From: Novosphingobium sediminis
Lineage (GTDB): Bacteria > Pseudomonadota > Alphaproteobacteria > Sphingomonadales > Sphingomonadaceae
Assembly: GCF_007991615.1 (NCBI RefSeq)
Contig: NZ_BJYR01000013.1
Location: 205,594-269,593, forward strand
DNA length: 64,000 nucleotides
Reading direction: 5' to 3'
Position 1 is the stretch's first letter. Every line of letters starts with the position of its first letter. The notes beneath the pieces were generated by a model. It was not told the DNA's origin and did not search any database. It saw only the letters and a list, made by a program, of their open reading frames with translations. This document shows, piece by piece, positions 18,681 through 27,115 of this stretch. Both the position numbers and the translations under genes were made by a program.

Positions 18681-19637
18681 CTATCTCGGCGCTTCGGTGC
18701 GCTGGATCAGATCGGCAACGATGCTTTCCGCCGCACGGCCTTCGATTTCGGCGGCGGGGCTCAGCAGCATGCGGTGGCGCAGGACGGCAATGGCAAGAGC
18801 CTTCACGTCATCGGGGATCACATAGTCGCGCCCATCGAGCGCGGCGCGGGCGCGGGCGGCACCGGCCAGCACGACAGCGGCGCGCGGGCTGGCTCCGGCG
18901 GCAAGATCTGCGCTCTCGCGCGTCGCCCGCACGAGGCGGACGATGTAGTCCACGATGGTTTCGGACATCGTCACCGTGGCGACCGCAGCGACGGCATCGG
19001 CGATGGCATTGCTGCCAGTCACCGCGCTCACGCCCAGCGCTGCCGGGCTTGGCGCGCCGCGCCCGGATCCGTAGCGCGTGACGATCTGGGCTTCTTCCTC
19101 GGCGCTGGGGTAATCGACGAGGAGCTTGAACAGGAAGCGATCGAGCTGCGCCTCGGGCAGGGGATAGACGCCCTGGCTCTCGATCGGGTTCTGCGTGGCG
19201 ACGACCATGAAGCGGTCGGACAGCGGGTAGGTCTCGCCATCGAGCGTGACGCGGCGTTCCTGCATCGCCTCGAGCAGCGCGGCCTGTGTCTTGGGTGGGG
19301 TCCGGTTGATTTCATCGCCCAGCACCAGTTCGTGGAAGATCGGCCCGCGCGTGAGGGTGAACTGGCTGGTCTGGAAGTTGAACAGGTTGGAGCCGAGGAT
19401 GTCGCCCGGCATCAGGTCGGGCGTGAACTGGATGCGCCCGAAATCGAGGCCGAGCGTGGTGGCAAAGCTCTGCGCAAGGAAGGTCTTTGCAGTGCCCGGC
19501 GGGCCTTCGAGCAGCACGTGGCCGCCAGCGAGCAGCGCGATCAGCAGGTGATCGACCACGCTGTCCTGCCCCACCACGGCCTTGGCCACTTCGGCGCGGA
19601 TGGCGCCGGCCATGGCGCGGACGTCTTCGAGTGTCAT
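18681..19637 (-). CDS. moxR: MoxR-family AAA+ ATPase
   Basis: A 318-residue AAA+ ATPase of the MoxR-proper group. Walker A is [15 protein letters not shown] (residues about 41-55), Walker [21 protein letters not shown], sensor 1 [20 protein letters not shown], the arginine finger [19 protein letters not shown], and sensor 2 lies in [18 protein letters not shown]. The N-terminal [28 protein letters not shown] is typical. MoxR proteins act as chaperones for VWA- or DUF58-type clients, and DUF58 is encoded next. It overlaps the DUF4350 gene by 4 nt. Confidence 0.93.
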   Translation of the reverse strand: MTLEDVRAMAGAIRAEVAKAVVGQDSVVDHLLIALLAGGHVLLEGPPGTAKTFLAQSFATTLGLDFGRIQFTPDLMPGDILGSNLFNFQTSQFTLTRGPIFHELVLGDEINRTPPKTQAALLEAMQERRVTLDGETYPLSDRFMVVATQNPIESQGVYPLPEAQLDRFLFKLLVDYPSAEEEAQIVTRYGSGRGAPSPAALGVSAVTGSNAIADAVAAVATVTMSETIVDYIVRLVRATRESADLAAGASPRAAVVLAGAARARAALDGRDYVIPDDVKALAIAVLRHRMLLSPAAEIEGRAAESIVADLIQRTEAPR

Positions 19638-20953
19638 TCGGTCAGGTCCCTTTCAAGGCGTTGGAGCGCCGCGGCGCGCTGCACCACATCGGCGGAGCGG
19701 CGGGCGGCGCTGAGTCGTGCGGCGAGTTCGGACCAGCGCGCTCTGGTCGTGTCCTGCCCGCTCGGGTCGAGGCGGGCCTGCAATCGGTCGATCGCCGCAT
19801 CGGTCTCCTCCGGCGGACGGCCACGTGGCAGGCCAAGCGCGTGGACAAGCCGTTCGCGCGCGGCATCGGCGTATGGTGCGGCGATCAGGCGGATGCGCCC
19901 TGCGCGGCGGATCAGGCCTGCCGTGTTGCGGACCAGCACGGTCTTGCCGAGCGGGATCTCGCGCCCGGCCACGCGCGCCGGGCCAAAGCGGTTGAAGCTG
20001 CGCCAGCCGGCGGCCAGCAGCGCCATCAGGAAGCACAACGTGGCGGCAAGGAACGGCGGCTCGAACGCCAGAGTGAGGAGGTTGCGGCTCGCGCCGAGGC
20101 CATTGAGCGTGAGGTCGAAGGTGACGGCGTTCGGGCGTCCACCTGCGGCGGCGAACACAAGACGGCGGGCCATGAGGCCGGTCTGCTTGTCGGCGAGGCC
20201 CCAATTGTCGAGCAGGTCGGGCTCGAAGACGAGGACGACCGGGAAGCTGCGGGTAAAATCGCTGTTGGCGTCTTCTTCGCCGGAATTGGCGTCCGGGTGG
20301 CGCGCCATGCCGATCCAGCGTTCGAGCGCGGGGTTACTGCCGTCCCCGCTGAGATATCCGGCAAGGACATGTCCGTCCGATGTTTCGATCAGCGATTCGA
20401 GGCCGGGGCCGGTGCCGGATTGCACCACGCGATCATCGGGGAGGCGCCCGCGCAGCGCGGAAAGGGTGCCGGAGCCCCGCCACCCCCGCGCCGCACCGGG
20501 CACGAAGCCGAGGCTCACATCATCGTGATAGCCCTTCCAGTCGGGCGGCGTGGTTCCGTCGATCCGGGTCCAGCCGCGTCTCGTCAGGGGATTGTTGAAA
20601 TCGGGAAATGCCCGCCACTTGGGCGTGACAACCAGCGTCGGGCCGATCGTGCGCCGCGCCGCAACGATCTCGGCAATGTCGGTGCCCTTGGCTTCGGCCG
20701 GAGGGGTCAGCACGAGGAGGCCGGGCTGTCTCAGCGCGTCCTTGCTGCGCGCGCGGTGGACCGCGATGTCGTCGGCCTCAAGCATGGCGGCGAGCCCGGC
20801 ATAGCCATTGAGGCCGCGTCCCGCCGCATGGCCGCCGCCATTGTTGGTCGCCCCGCCGCCGGTGCCGAGCCAGTAGAGCACGGCAACGAAGGCGAGTGCA
20901 CCGATCAGGACGATGCCCAGCGTGGTGCCCCTGCCGAACGTGGCCTCCTTCAT
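19634..20953 (-). CDS. DUF4350 domain-containing membrane protein
   Basis: A 439-residue protein. The start at 20953 ([20 protein letters not shown]) gives an N-terminal membrane helix over residues 8-30 and a 4-nt overlap with the DUF4129 stop. Residues about 45-250 form a DUF4350-type soluble domain ([21 protein letters not shown], then [15 protein letters not shown]), which looks like a class-I glutamine-amidotransferase-like fold without an obvious catalytic Cys. A second helix lies at [17 protein letters not shown]. The C-terminal cytosolic tail (about 120 residues) is arginine rich. A longer upstream reading would run across the DUF4129 gene and is not supported. The function is unknown. 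Confidence 0.8.
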   Translation of the reverse strand: MKEATFGRGTTLGIVLIGALAFVAVLYWLGTGGGATNNGGGHAAGRGLNGYAGLAAMLEADDIAVHRARSKDALRQPGLLVLTPPAEAKGTDIAEIVAARRTIGPTLVVTPKWRAFPDFNNPLTRRGWTRIDGTTPPDWKGYHDDVSLGFVPGAARGWRGSGTLSALRGRLPDDRVVQSGTGPGLESLIETSDGHVLAGYLSGDGSNPALERWIGMARHPDANSGEEDANSDFTRSFPVVLVFEPDLLDNWGLADKQTGLMARRLVFAAAGGRPNAVTFDLTLNGLGASRNLLTLAFEPPFLAATLCFLMALLAAGWRSFNRFGPARVAGREIPLGKTVLVRNTAGLIRRAGRIRLIAAPYADAARERLVHALGLPRGRPPEETDAAIDRLQARLDPSGQDTTRARWSELAARLSAARRSADVVQRAAALQRLERDLTE

Positions 20954-21615
20954 CGCGCGCTCGCAAGGTTCTGGAGCGCGAAAGCGGCATAAGCTTCGCG
21001 GGCACGGTGCCAGTCGTCCGCCGCCAGCGCGCGCAGGGCATAGAGGCTGCGCTCCACCTCCCGCGCGATCTGCGTGAAGGCCTGCCGCGCCGCCGCTGGA
21101 AGGCCGGGGATCAGGCCTATTTCGCGCGCGGTACTGGAGGGAGACAGCCAATCGGGCCGCGCCGCCGCGATGTGGTGGATGCTGCGCTGGAGCAGCAGGT
21201 GCACCGCTTCGTCAAACCGCCCCTGCGCGGCCAGTGCGTCGGCATCTTCGAGTAGAGCGAGAGCAGCTGCGCGATCGATCACCGTGGCCGGGGCAGCGGG
21301 GGCCGCCAGCGCGCGGTTCAGCCGCCAACGCTGGAGCATCGTCCACGCGATCCACAACACGCCGAGTCCGGCCAGTAGCGCCAGCAAGATCTCGATGCCG
21401 TTCCAGCCCGCGCCAAGCCATTTGCCGATCGGCTCGAACAAATCGACCAGAAAGCGGACGAGCTTGACGAGCCACTCGGGAGGATCGCTCTTCTGGACCG
21501 GGTTGGGCGGGAGCGGCGCATACTGGATATCGCGCATCGCGCGCGCTGCTGCCCAGGCCTGTTCACCCGCTTGGGCGCCTGCGCTGGCGCTGTCCGGTCC
21601 CGGTGCTACTGCCAC
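20950..21615 (-). CDS. DUF4129 domain-containing membrane protein
   Basis: A 221-residue protein and the first gene of the MoxR operon. A single transmembrane helix spans about 73-92 (IEILLALLAGLGVLWIAWTM), preceded by a proline-rich periplasmic part (YAPLPPNPVQKSDPPEWLVK). The DUF4129 domain is C-terminal: DADALAAQGRFDEAVHLLLQ, SIHHIAAARPDWLSPSSTAREI and REVERSLYALRALAADDW. DUF4129 often occurs at the C-terminus of transglutaminase-like proteins in MoxR loci; here it is free-standing and no transglutaminase is present. The start ATG 21615 is uncertain. It lies 81 nt downstream of pheA. Confidence 0.78.
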   Translation of the reverse strand: MAVAPGPDSASAGAQAGEQAWAAARAMRDIQYAPLPPNPVQKSDPPEWLVKLVRFLVDLFEPIGKWLGAGWNGIEILLALLAGLGVLWIAWTMLQRWRLNRALAAPAAPATVIDRAAALALLEDADALAAQGRFDEAVHLLLQRSIHHIAAARPDWLSPSSTAREIGLIPGLPAAARQAFTQIAREVERSLYALRALAADDWHRAREAYAAFALQNLASAR

Positions 21616-21696
21616 GAGGCGAGTGCTCGCATGGTCTGCCCGCAGGGAGCAAGCGATTATTGCGCCGGTTTGGTGGCCATGCCCAAGCGGGCGTCT

Positions 21697-22587
21697 TCAG
21701 CCGCGTACGCGTTCCAGCGGATAGGTGCCGAGAATGCGCAAGTCCTTGGCGAAGAAGGTAAGCTCTTCCAGCGCGCGGTCGACCGCCGGTTCACCCGGCG
21801 CACCGACGATATCGGCAAAGAACGCCGTGGCGGAGAAGCTGGCGCCGCGCTGGTAGCTCTCCAGCTTGGTCATGTTGACGCCGTTCGTCGCAAAGCCGCC
21901 GAGCGCCTTGTAGAGCGCGGCCGGAATGTTGCGCACCTCGAAGATGAAGGTGGTGATTGCGGGGCCGGTGATGGTCCTGAGGTCAAGCGGCTCGCGCGCG
22001 AGCGTCACGAAGCGGGTCATGTTGTCATGCGCGTCCTCGACGTTCTCCTCGACGACGGTGAGCCCGTAGAGTTCGGCGGCGATGTGCGGAGCGAGCGCGG
22101 CGGCTGCGGGATCGCCCAGTTCCGCGACATAGGCTGCTGCGCCTGCGGTATCGGCATAGGACATCGGCACGATGCCCTTCTCGCGCAGATAGTGGCGCGA
22201 TTGGCCGAGCGCCTGCGGGTGGCTGTAGGCGCTGGTAAACGGCCCGGTGCCGAGGCCCATGAGGCAGGCATGAATCGCCATGAAGTGCTCGCCGACGATC
22301 GACAGGCCGCTTTCAGGCAGGAGGAAGTGGATATCCGCGACGCGGCCGTGCTGCGAATTCTCGATCGGGATGATCGCCTGGCCGGCTCGCCCGTCCCGTA
22401 CTGCTTCCAGCGCGTCCTCGAACGAGAAGCACGGCAGCGGCAGGCAATGCGGCAGTGCTTCCATCGCGGCGCGGTGCGAATTGGCGCCCGGCGCGCCCTG
22501 AAATGCGACCGCGCGCGCCGGATCGGTGGCGGCGGCCTTTGCCATTTCGGCAACAAGACGGGCGGCGGGTGCGGGATAACTGGCCAT
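21697..22587 (-). CDS. pheA: prephenate dehydratase
   Basis: A 296-residue enzyme that converts prephenate to phenylpyruvate in phenylalanine synthesis. The catalytic half begins near residue 28 (VAFQGAPGANSHRAA) and includes AIIPIENSQHGRV and the Thr-Arg-Phe motif in DNMTRFVTLAREP. The C-terminal ACT domain (about 200-285) binds phenylalanine: TFIFEVRNIPAALYKAL, then MTKLESYQRGASFSA, the equivalent of the ESRP motif. No chorismate mutase domain is fused. It is divergent from the cytochrome c gene, and the MoxR operon lies directly behind it. Confidence 0.94.
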   Translation of the reverse strand: MASYPAPAARLVAEMAKAAATDPARAVAFQGAPGANSHRAAMEALPHCLPLPCFSFEDALEAVRDGRAGQAIIPIENSQHGRVADIHFLLPESGLSIVGEHFMAIHACLMGLGTGPFTSAYSHPQALGQSRHYLREKGIVPMSYADTAGAAAYVAELGDPAAAALAPHIAAELYGLTVVEENVEDAHDNMTRFVTLAREPLDLRTITGPAITTFIFEVRNIPAALYKALGGFATNGVNMTKLESYQRGASFSATAFFADIVGAPGEPAVDRALEELTFFAKDLRILGTYPLERVRG

Positions 22588-22777
22588 GGACCGAGGCGCT
22601 TAAGGCCCCTGACGGAGGCGGGCAAGGCGCATTCGTATCGGGCGAACCTAGGCCCATAAGCGATTCTTCTCGCTCAAGTGCTTGCAATCACTCTTGCGCG
22701 GGCGCGGGGGCGTGACTAGAGCGGCGGCGAAAATTCTCGCCGCACGCGGGCGGCGCATACTCCATATGGGGCTCGGA

Positions 22778-23401
22778 ATGGACGATCGTTTCAATACCAT
22801 TGCCGGTTGGACCTTGTTCGGCGGCATCGTTGCGCTGGGGCTTTCGAGCCTTTCGGGTCACTACTTCCTGGCCGACAAGGAAAACCGCCCCGAGAAGATG
22901 GGCTATGTGATCGAGGGCGTCGAAGCCGAGGGCGGCGCCGGTGCCGCAGCGGCAGAACCGATCGCCAATCGCCTCGCCAAGGGCGACGTCGCCAAGGGTG
23001 AAGCGACCTTTGCCAAGTGCAAGGCCTGCCACACGATTGCTCAAGGCGGTGCCAACGGCATCGGCCCGAACCTCTACGGCGTGGTGGGTGAAGGCCAGGC
23101 TGCCGGCCGTGGTGGTTACGCCTTCTCCGACGCGCTCAAGGCCAAGGGTGGCAAGTGGGACTTCGCCAGCCTCGATGAATGGCTGACCTCGCCCGCCAAG
23201 TACGCGACCGGCACCAAGATGTCGTTCGCAGGCATCAGCGATCCGCAGCAGCGCGCTGACGTGATCCTGTACCTCAACTCGCAGGGCAGCAACCTGCCCC
23301 TTCCGGCCGCCGAAGCCGCTGCGGCTCCTGCCGCCGATGCCAGTGCGCCGGCTGCCGATGCGAGCGCGCCCGCTGCTGAAGCGAGCGAAGCCGCCAAGTA
23401 A
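22778..23401 (+). CDS. membrane-anchored cytochrome c (CycM/c552 type)
   Basis: A 207-residue cytochrome c. An uncleaved signal anchor at residues 6-30 (IAGWTLFGGIVALGLSSLSG) places the haem domain in the periplasm. The haem motif is CKACH, followed by GANGIGPNLYGVVGEG, and the Met ligand lies in YATGTKMSFAGIS. The domain ends with ADVILYLNSQ. A low-complexity tail of repeated APAADAS units closes the protein. CycM-type proteins carry electrons from the bc1 complex to an aa3 oxidase. ATG 22778 (MDDRFNTIAGW) is preferred over ATG 22766 because this N-terminus looks like the conserved one; both are in frame. Confidence 0.88.
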   Translation: MDDRFNTIAGWTLFGGIVALGLSSLSGHYFLADKENRPEKMGYVIEGVEAEGGAGAAAAEPIANRLAKGDVAKGEATFAKCKACHTIAQGGANGIGPNLYGVVGEGQAAGRGGYAFSDALKAKGGKWDFASLDEWLTSPAKYATGTKMSFAGISDPQQRADVILYLNSQGSNLPLPAAEAAAAPAADASAPAADASAPAAEASEAAK

Positions 23402-23425
23402 GCGGCCCACCAGCCGCAAAAGAAA

Positions 23426-23467
23426 AGGCCCCGACCGCGGTATGCGCGGTCGGGGCCTTTCCTTTTT
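23426..23467 (+). terminator. intrinsic terminator after the cytochrome c gene
   Basis: GGCCCCGACCGC and GCGGTCGGGGCC form a 12-bp stem with a short loop, flanked by AAAAGAAAAGG before and TTTCCTTTTT after, so it may work in both directions and also end the small gene at 23484. Confidence 0.9.
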
Positions 23468-23483
23468 CAGCGCTTGAGCGTGG

Positions 23484-23648
23484 TCAGTCGACCATCTGCT
23501 CGACGATCTGGCGCAGTTCCTGCGTGGTGAGTACCGGCGAAGTGCGCCGCATAGGCGCCGCCATGTGGTTCTTCCGGAGTACCGGATGGCCTGCGAGGAA
23601 GCTGTGGTTGATCGTAAACGTCTGCTGAATGTTCGTATTCGGTGTCAT
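23484..23648 (-). CDS. hypothetical small protein, 54 aa
   Basis: An open frame of 54 codons, MTPNTNIQQTFTINHSFLAG... ending TTQELRQIVEQMVD. AAGGA lies 6 nt upstream of the ATG, a better ribosome-binding site than most genes here, and the frame ends just before a bidirectional-looking terminator. The N-terminal half is polar (Q, T, N) and the C-terminal 15 residues form a probable amphipathic helix. There is no signal peptide and no cysteine. I do not recognise a family. It is isolated between cytochrome c and infA. It could also be a precursor or leader peptide. Confidence 0.5.
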   Translation of the reverse strand: MTPNTNIQQTFTINHSFLAGHPVLRKNHMAAPMRRTSPVLTTQELRQIVEQMVD

Positions 23649-23763
23649 GAAAATCCTTGGCACGTCATTCGTGCCGATGTTGGGAATACAGGTCCGCGCG
23701 CGGCAGGATCATCCTGCACGCTGGTTGTGACGGCCTGATGTCGTTTGTGGGCGCAGAAGCGGC

Positions 23764-24021
23764 CTAGCGGCGCTTCTTGAATGCCCCTGCGCCGCCGCCG
23801 GCGACTTTCTCGCGGAAGACGATACGGCCCTTGGAAAGGTCGTAGGGCGTCATCTCCACTTTCACGCGGTCTCCCACGATCGAGCGGATGCGGAACTTGC
23901 GCATCTTGCCCGCGGTATAGGCGATGATGCGATGCTCGTTTTCGAGCATCACGCCAAAGCGGCCGTCGGGCAGGATTTCGTCGATCTGGCCGTCGAGGGT
24001 GAGGAGATCTTCCTTGGCCAT
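23764..24021 (-). CDS. infA: translation initiation factor IF-1
   Basis: An 85-residue S1/OB-fold protein that binds the ribosomal A site during initiation. [40 protein letters not shown] and [20 protein letters not shown] are diagnostic. The C-terminus carries a short extension rich in Gly, Ala and Lys ([12 protein letters not shown]), common in alphaproteobacteria. It is monocistronic, with 260 nt upstream that I read as leader and promoter region and in which I see no convincing gene. Confidence 0.95.
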   Translation of the reverse strand: MAKEDLLTLDGQIDEILPDGRFGVMLENEHRIIAYTAGKMRKFRIRSIVGDRVKVEMTPYDLSKGRIVFREKVAGGGAGAFKKRR

Positions 24022-24281
24022 GGCTCAGTTCCCCTTGTTGCGGGCAGGAGCGGTGGCGGGAAGGCAGGTACGGAATTCGGGCATCGGGGCCCCTTTCACG
24101 AATACAGGAAACGCGGCTGCAAACAGTGCAACCGGTGCTGGTGGCGTGAGAGGGGACAATTCGGCCCGGAACACTGGTCCGGTGCGTGAAAATCCGTCGC
24201 AGGCGACGTTAGCAAGGCTCATATGGGCGGAAACTGCCGGAAAGTCAATGACTCCCCGGCGCAGGTCCGGCCGCGATGATT

Positions 24282-25073
24282 TCAGAGGCTGGTAATCTTG
24301 TACGATCCCTGTCCGCCCGGCACGAGCACGTAGGGCTCCTTGAGCTTGGCGCGCAGGTTCGAGGCGAGCACCTTGAGATAGTTGTATGACATCTCGTCGT
24401 TGCCCTGGCTGAGCTCGGTGCGCAGCTTGTAGTGGGTGACCGGTTCGCCCAGCCGATTAGCCAGCAGCGTCAGCAACTGGCGTTCGCGCTTGCCGAGCAG
24501 ATGCAGGTGCGCAATCCGCTCGAGTGAACTGGTGAGTTCCTGCTCCGCGCGGGCCTGATGCGCCGCAGCACGATAGCGCGCCACGATGGCCGCGCAGCGG
24601 GCCACGGCTTCTTCAGGGCTCATCCTTGCACTGTCGAACACATCGTCAAAACCGGCGTTGAGCGCCTTGGCGCGCTTGCTGGCAAGGCTGCCATGCATCA
24701 GCGCAATCTTCACCTTGCGCGCAAGGATCGGGCGATTGATGCGCAGGAAACGCGCGGCGCGCACCGGATCGTTGCCGCCGATGATGAGCGTTTCGTAGTC
24801 CTGCTCGGCAATCGAGAGGAACCGCGTGTCGAGATCGACGAAGGTATGCTGGTCGAACTTGTCGAACGCGCTCTGCAACCATGCGTCGCGGACATCGCGG
24901 TGCAGGTCGTTCATTGTCAGATAACGGATATTGCTCGTAGCGAAGTGCATGAAGGGCCGATCATCGGATAGGGAGGCAAGACTGGGCAATGGTGCCTCCA
25001 ATGGCGTGAGCGCGGCGATCGGCAGGCCAGAACAGGGTGCTGGCCCTACCCCTATCGAACTATAGGTAGTCAT
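24282..25073 (-). CDS. pseudo-receiver winged-helix transcriptional regulator
   Basis: A 263-residue protein with a response-regulator outline. Residues about 60-170 fold like a receiver, but the phosphoacceptor position after the third strand reads ETLIIGGNDP, with no Asp, and the N-terminal acidic pair is missing. The C-terminal 90 residues form an OmpR/PhoB-type winged helix: LLGKRERQLLTLLANRLGEP, then KLRTELSQGNDEMSYNYLKV and the wing VLVPGGQGSYKI. It probably binds DNA without classical phosphorylation. The first 45 residues look unstructured, so the real start could be a later Met such as MHFATSNIRY. About 290 nt of A/T-richer, gene-free DNA lies upstream. Confidence 0.65.
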   Translation of the reverse strand: MTTYSSIGVGPAPCSGLPIAALTPLEAPLPSLASLSDDRPFMHFATSNIRYLTMNDLHRDVRDAWLQSAFDKFDQHTFVDLDTRFLSIAEQDYETLIIGGNDPVRAARFLRINRPILARKVKIALMHGSLASKRAKALNAGFDDVFDSARMSPEEAVARCAAIVARYRAAAHQARAEQELTSSLERIAHLHLLGKRERQLLTLLANRLGEPVTHYKLRTELSQGNDEMSYNYLKVLASNLRAKLKEPYVLVPGGQGSYKITSL

Positions 25074-25364
25074 ATATGTCCATAGTGGATAGATTGATTG
25101 AAGTGGGTTTGCCGGGTCACTGCGTCAGCGGGGCAATGCCCCGCCCGCCAGCGCCTCAATCTAAACGTAAGATAGGCATTACAAGGTTGTCGCTACAGGC
25201 TTGTTGCCGGTTAATCAGCCGACTCGAGTGATCTCGGAAAAAGGCATAAATTTCAAAAAGACATGCAGCGTCTGGTAAAGTTTTCGCGCAGCTTTAATGA
25301 AGAGTCTCGGTTTCGATGGAAACGAACTGAACGTTTCAAATCATAACTTTCATTATAAGTCTAA
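25074..25364. other. gene-free, A/T-richer intergenic region
   Basis: These 291 nt lie between the start of the pseudo-receiver regulator and the end of the phosphoesterase gene. Base composition is clearly richer in A/T than the surroundings. It must hold the promoter of the minus-strand regulator. I find no convincing open frame, tRNA or terminator; a weak hairpin (GGGGCAATGCCCC) lies near 25128-25142. Confidence 0.5.
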
Positions 25365-26108
25365 TCACGTATCCGCTAGCGCAGCGCCGTGTCGCGCCAG
25401 CACCGTCAGGCCGCTCTCATCGACAATCAGTTCGTTGAAGCCGGCAGGGGTCGCGCGCAGTCGCTGCGACAGTGTTCCGGCACCGATCATGCGCACCGGG
25501 CCATGTTCGGTGGGGTGCATGATGTCGAACGCATCGTGGACGTGGCCGGACAGCACCGCCAGTACGCCGCGCTGCGCCAGTGCCGCGAGCGCGCGGCTGC
25601 CACCGCGCGTGAGCGCCTTGCCGCGCGTACCGGTTTCGACCAGCGGATGATGGCAAGCGACCAGTACGCGCGTGCCCGCAGGCAGCGCATCGATCGCGGC
25701 GAGACAGGCAGCAAGGCTGCGCTCGCCAACCCGGCCCTTGGACCAGTTGAGCCGCAACTGCGCTCGCGCAGTGGTCTTGAGCGGGATGATTGCCAAGCCG
25801 GGCAGCGCGATGCCGTGGTTCACTGCGCCCTGCAGCGCGCGGAAGCGGCGATAGGGATCCAGAAAGCGCTCGGCGAGGTTGAAGTAGGGCAGATCGTGAT
25901 TGCCGACTTCAACGGTCACCGGCACGCCGAGGGCGCGGATCCAGTCGGCCGCTGCGGTAAATTCCCGGTGCCGGGCGCGCATCGTCAGGTCGCCGGTGAT
26001 GGCGACGGCATCGGGCCGCTCGCGCGCGACGCAATCCGCCACCCAGCGCAGGGCGGCGGTATCTTCCAACCCGAAATGCACGTCGCTGATGTGGAACAGG
26101 CGGATCAT
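25365..26108 (-). CDS. calcineurin-like metallophosphoesterase (CpdA-like)
   Basis: A 247-residue phosphoesterase with all five metal-binding blocks in order: DVHFG at the N-terminus, GDLTMRAR, VGNHD, ACHHPLVE and SGHVHDAF. This is the class-III cyclic-nucleotide-phosphodiesterase/CpdA layout, so cAMP or another phosphodiester may be the substrate. There is no signal peptide. It is followed in the upstream direction by a small membrane protein gene on the same strand, 10 nt away. Confidence 0.85.
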   Translation of the reverse strand: MIRLFHISDVHFGLEDTAALRWVADCVARERPDAVAITGDLTMRARHREFTAAADWIRALGVPVTVEVGNHDLPYFNLAERFLDPYRRFRALQGAVNHGIALPGLAIIPLKTTARAQLRLNWSKGRVGERSLAACLAAIDALPAGTRVLVACHHPLVETGTRGKALTRGGSRALAALAQRGVLAVLSGHVHDAFDIMHPTEHGPVRMIGAGTLSQRLRATPAGFNELIVDESGLTVLARHGAALADT

Positions 26109-26118
26109 GGACGGTTGC

Positions 26119-26385
26119 CTAAACCCGTCCGGAGAGAATTAGCCAAGCCGAAATCGCATTGAGCAGGCTGTAGGCAAGGTAGCCCAGCGCGCCCCAAGCG
26201 ATCCCCTCGGAGGCCAGCAGCAGCCCGCCCAGCAGCATGAGGAACTCCACGAAGAGGGACAGGCGACTGCTGAGCGCGTGATAGAACCACGGCAACTGGT
26301 CGAGCAGGGGATGGCCGCTTTCCATGATGGCCTGGTGCAGCGCGAAGTTGCCGATGCCGAGCAGGAAGATGATCAGAATCGCCAT
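26119..26385 (-). CDS. small integral membrane protein, 88 aa
   Basis: An 88-residue hydrophobic protein with three likely transmembrane helices (about 2-18, 38-58 and 63-84), beginning MAILIIFLLGIGNFALHQAI and ending AWLILSGRV. The HPLLDQLPWFYHALSSR loop connects helices 1 and 2. I do not recognise a family beyond sphingomonad hypothetical proteins. It precedes the phosphoesterase gene by 10 nt and probably shares its mRNA. Confidence 0.65.
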   Translation of the reverse strand: MAILIIFLLGIGNFALHQAIMESGHPLLDQLPWFYHALSSRLSLFVEFLMLLGGLLLASEGIAWGALGYLAYSLLNAISAWLILSGRV

Positions 26386-26649
26386 TCGACCTCGAGGATA
26401 GGGAGCCGGCGGCGTCCTGTCACGCCGGGGAGCGGCAGACTTGTCGCTCGTGGAGCAGGATCAGCGGTTGGTCGGGCGCACCGACGGTTTGTCGGCATGA
26501 TGGACGGCTCGGTCGACGCTGGCGCGCGGCGCGAACCCGAATCGCCTAGCAGAATAGTCATGCGGCGGTGGCGAGGCTCCCAGACACGGACCGGCCAGCC
26601 CGACCACCGCACTGCACTGAAATCTGCAACCCAAGCTAAGGAAACTGCC

Positions 26650-26985
26650 ATGTTCAAGAACGCTTTGATCGCAACTGGCCTGGTTGGCCTGGTGCTTGCC
26701 GCCCAGCCCGCTTTCGCCCAGGACGCTGCCAACCCCGACGTGATCGTGCAGCACCGGATGGTCCAGTACTCGGATCTCGATCTCTCGACCGCCAAGGGCC
26801 AGTCGACGTTCGATGCCCGCGTGCGCCACGCTGCCGCGGCGGTCTGCGAAGCCAACTTCGGCCCGCATCCCCTCTCCGAAGCGATGGAATCGCGCCGCTG
26901 CTATCGCAACGCGATCCAGTCCGCGCAGCGCACCATGGTTGCCCGCGGCCTGACCGGCGGCGCCGTCAAGGTTGCCGCGCGCTGA
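26650..26985 (+). CDS. UrcA-family secreted protein
   Basis: A 111-residue protein with a clear signal peptide (MFKNALIATGLVGLVLAAQPAFA, cleavage before QDAAN). The mature part has the UrcA pattern: VQYSDLDLSTAKGQSTFDAR, RHAAAAVCEANFG and MESRRCYRNAIQSA, with two cysteines likely to form a disulfide. UrcA proteins are periplasmic proteins of unknown function found mainly in Caulobacterales and Sphingomonadales. It stands alone and is followed by an intrinsic terminator at 27091. Confidence 0.85.
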   Translation: MFKNALIATGLVGLVLAAQPAFAQDAANPDVIVQHRMVQYSDLDLSTAKGQSTFDARVRHAAAAVCEANFGPHPLSEAMESRRCYRNAIQSAQRTMVARGLTGGAVKVAAR

Positions 26986-27090
26986 GCCTTTGATTGCCGA
27001 AACGTGTGAAGCAGCCGACCACCCAGTCCCAGTCGCTGCCGACGTTCAGGGTCGCTGCCAGACCGGAACTCCCTGCCCCCGGGATCGGTC

Positions 27091-27111
27091 AGGCGGCGGC
27101 CCGCCTTTTTT
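27091..27111 (+). terminator. intrinsic terminator between the urcA-family gene and the HxlR gene
   Basis: AGGCGG-CGG-CCCGCCT followed by TTTTT. It is compact and lies between the plus-strand UrcA gene and the 3' end of the minus-strand HxlR gene. Confidence 0.7.
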
Positions 27112-27115
27112 GAGT

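Noticed and set aside
24025..24222. 65-codon frame upstream of infA (MSLANVACDGFSRTG...)
   Set aside because: It has no ribosome-binding site and a composition typical of antisense GC-rich frames. I regard it as leader sequence of infA.
25297..25650. Plus-strand frame starting MKSLGFDGNELNVSN
   Set aside because: Most of it is antisense to the clear phosphoesterase gene, and only the first 25 codons lie in free DNA.
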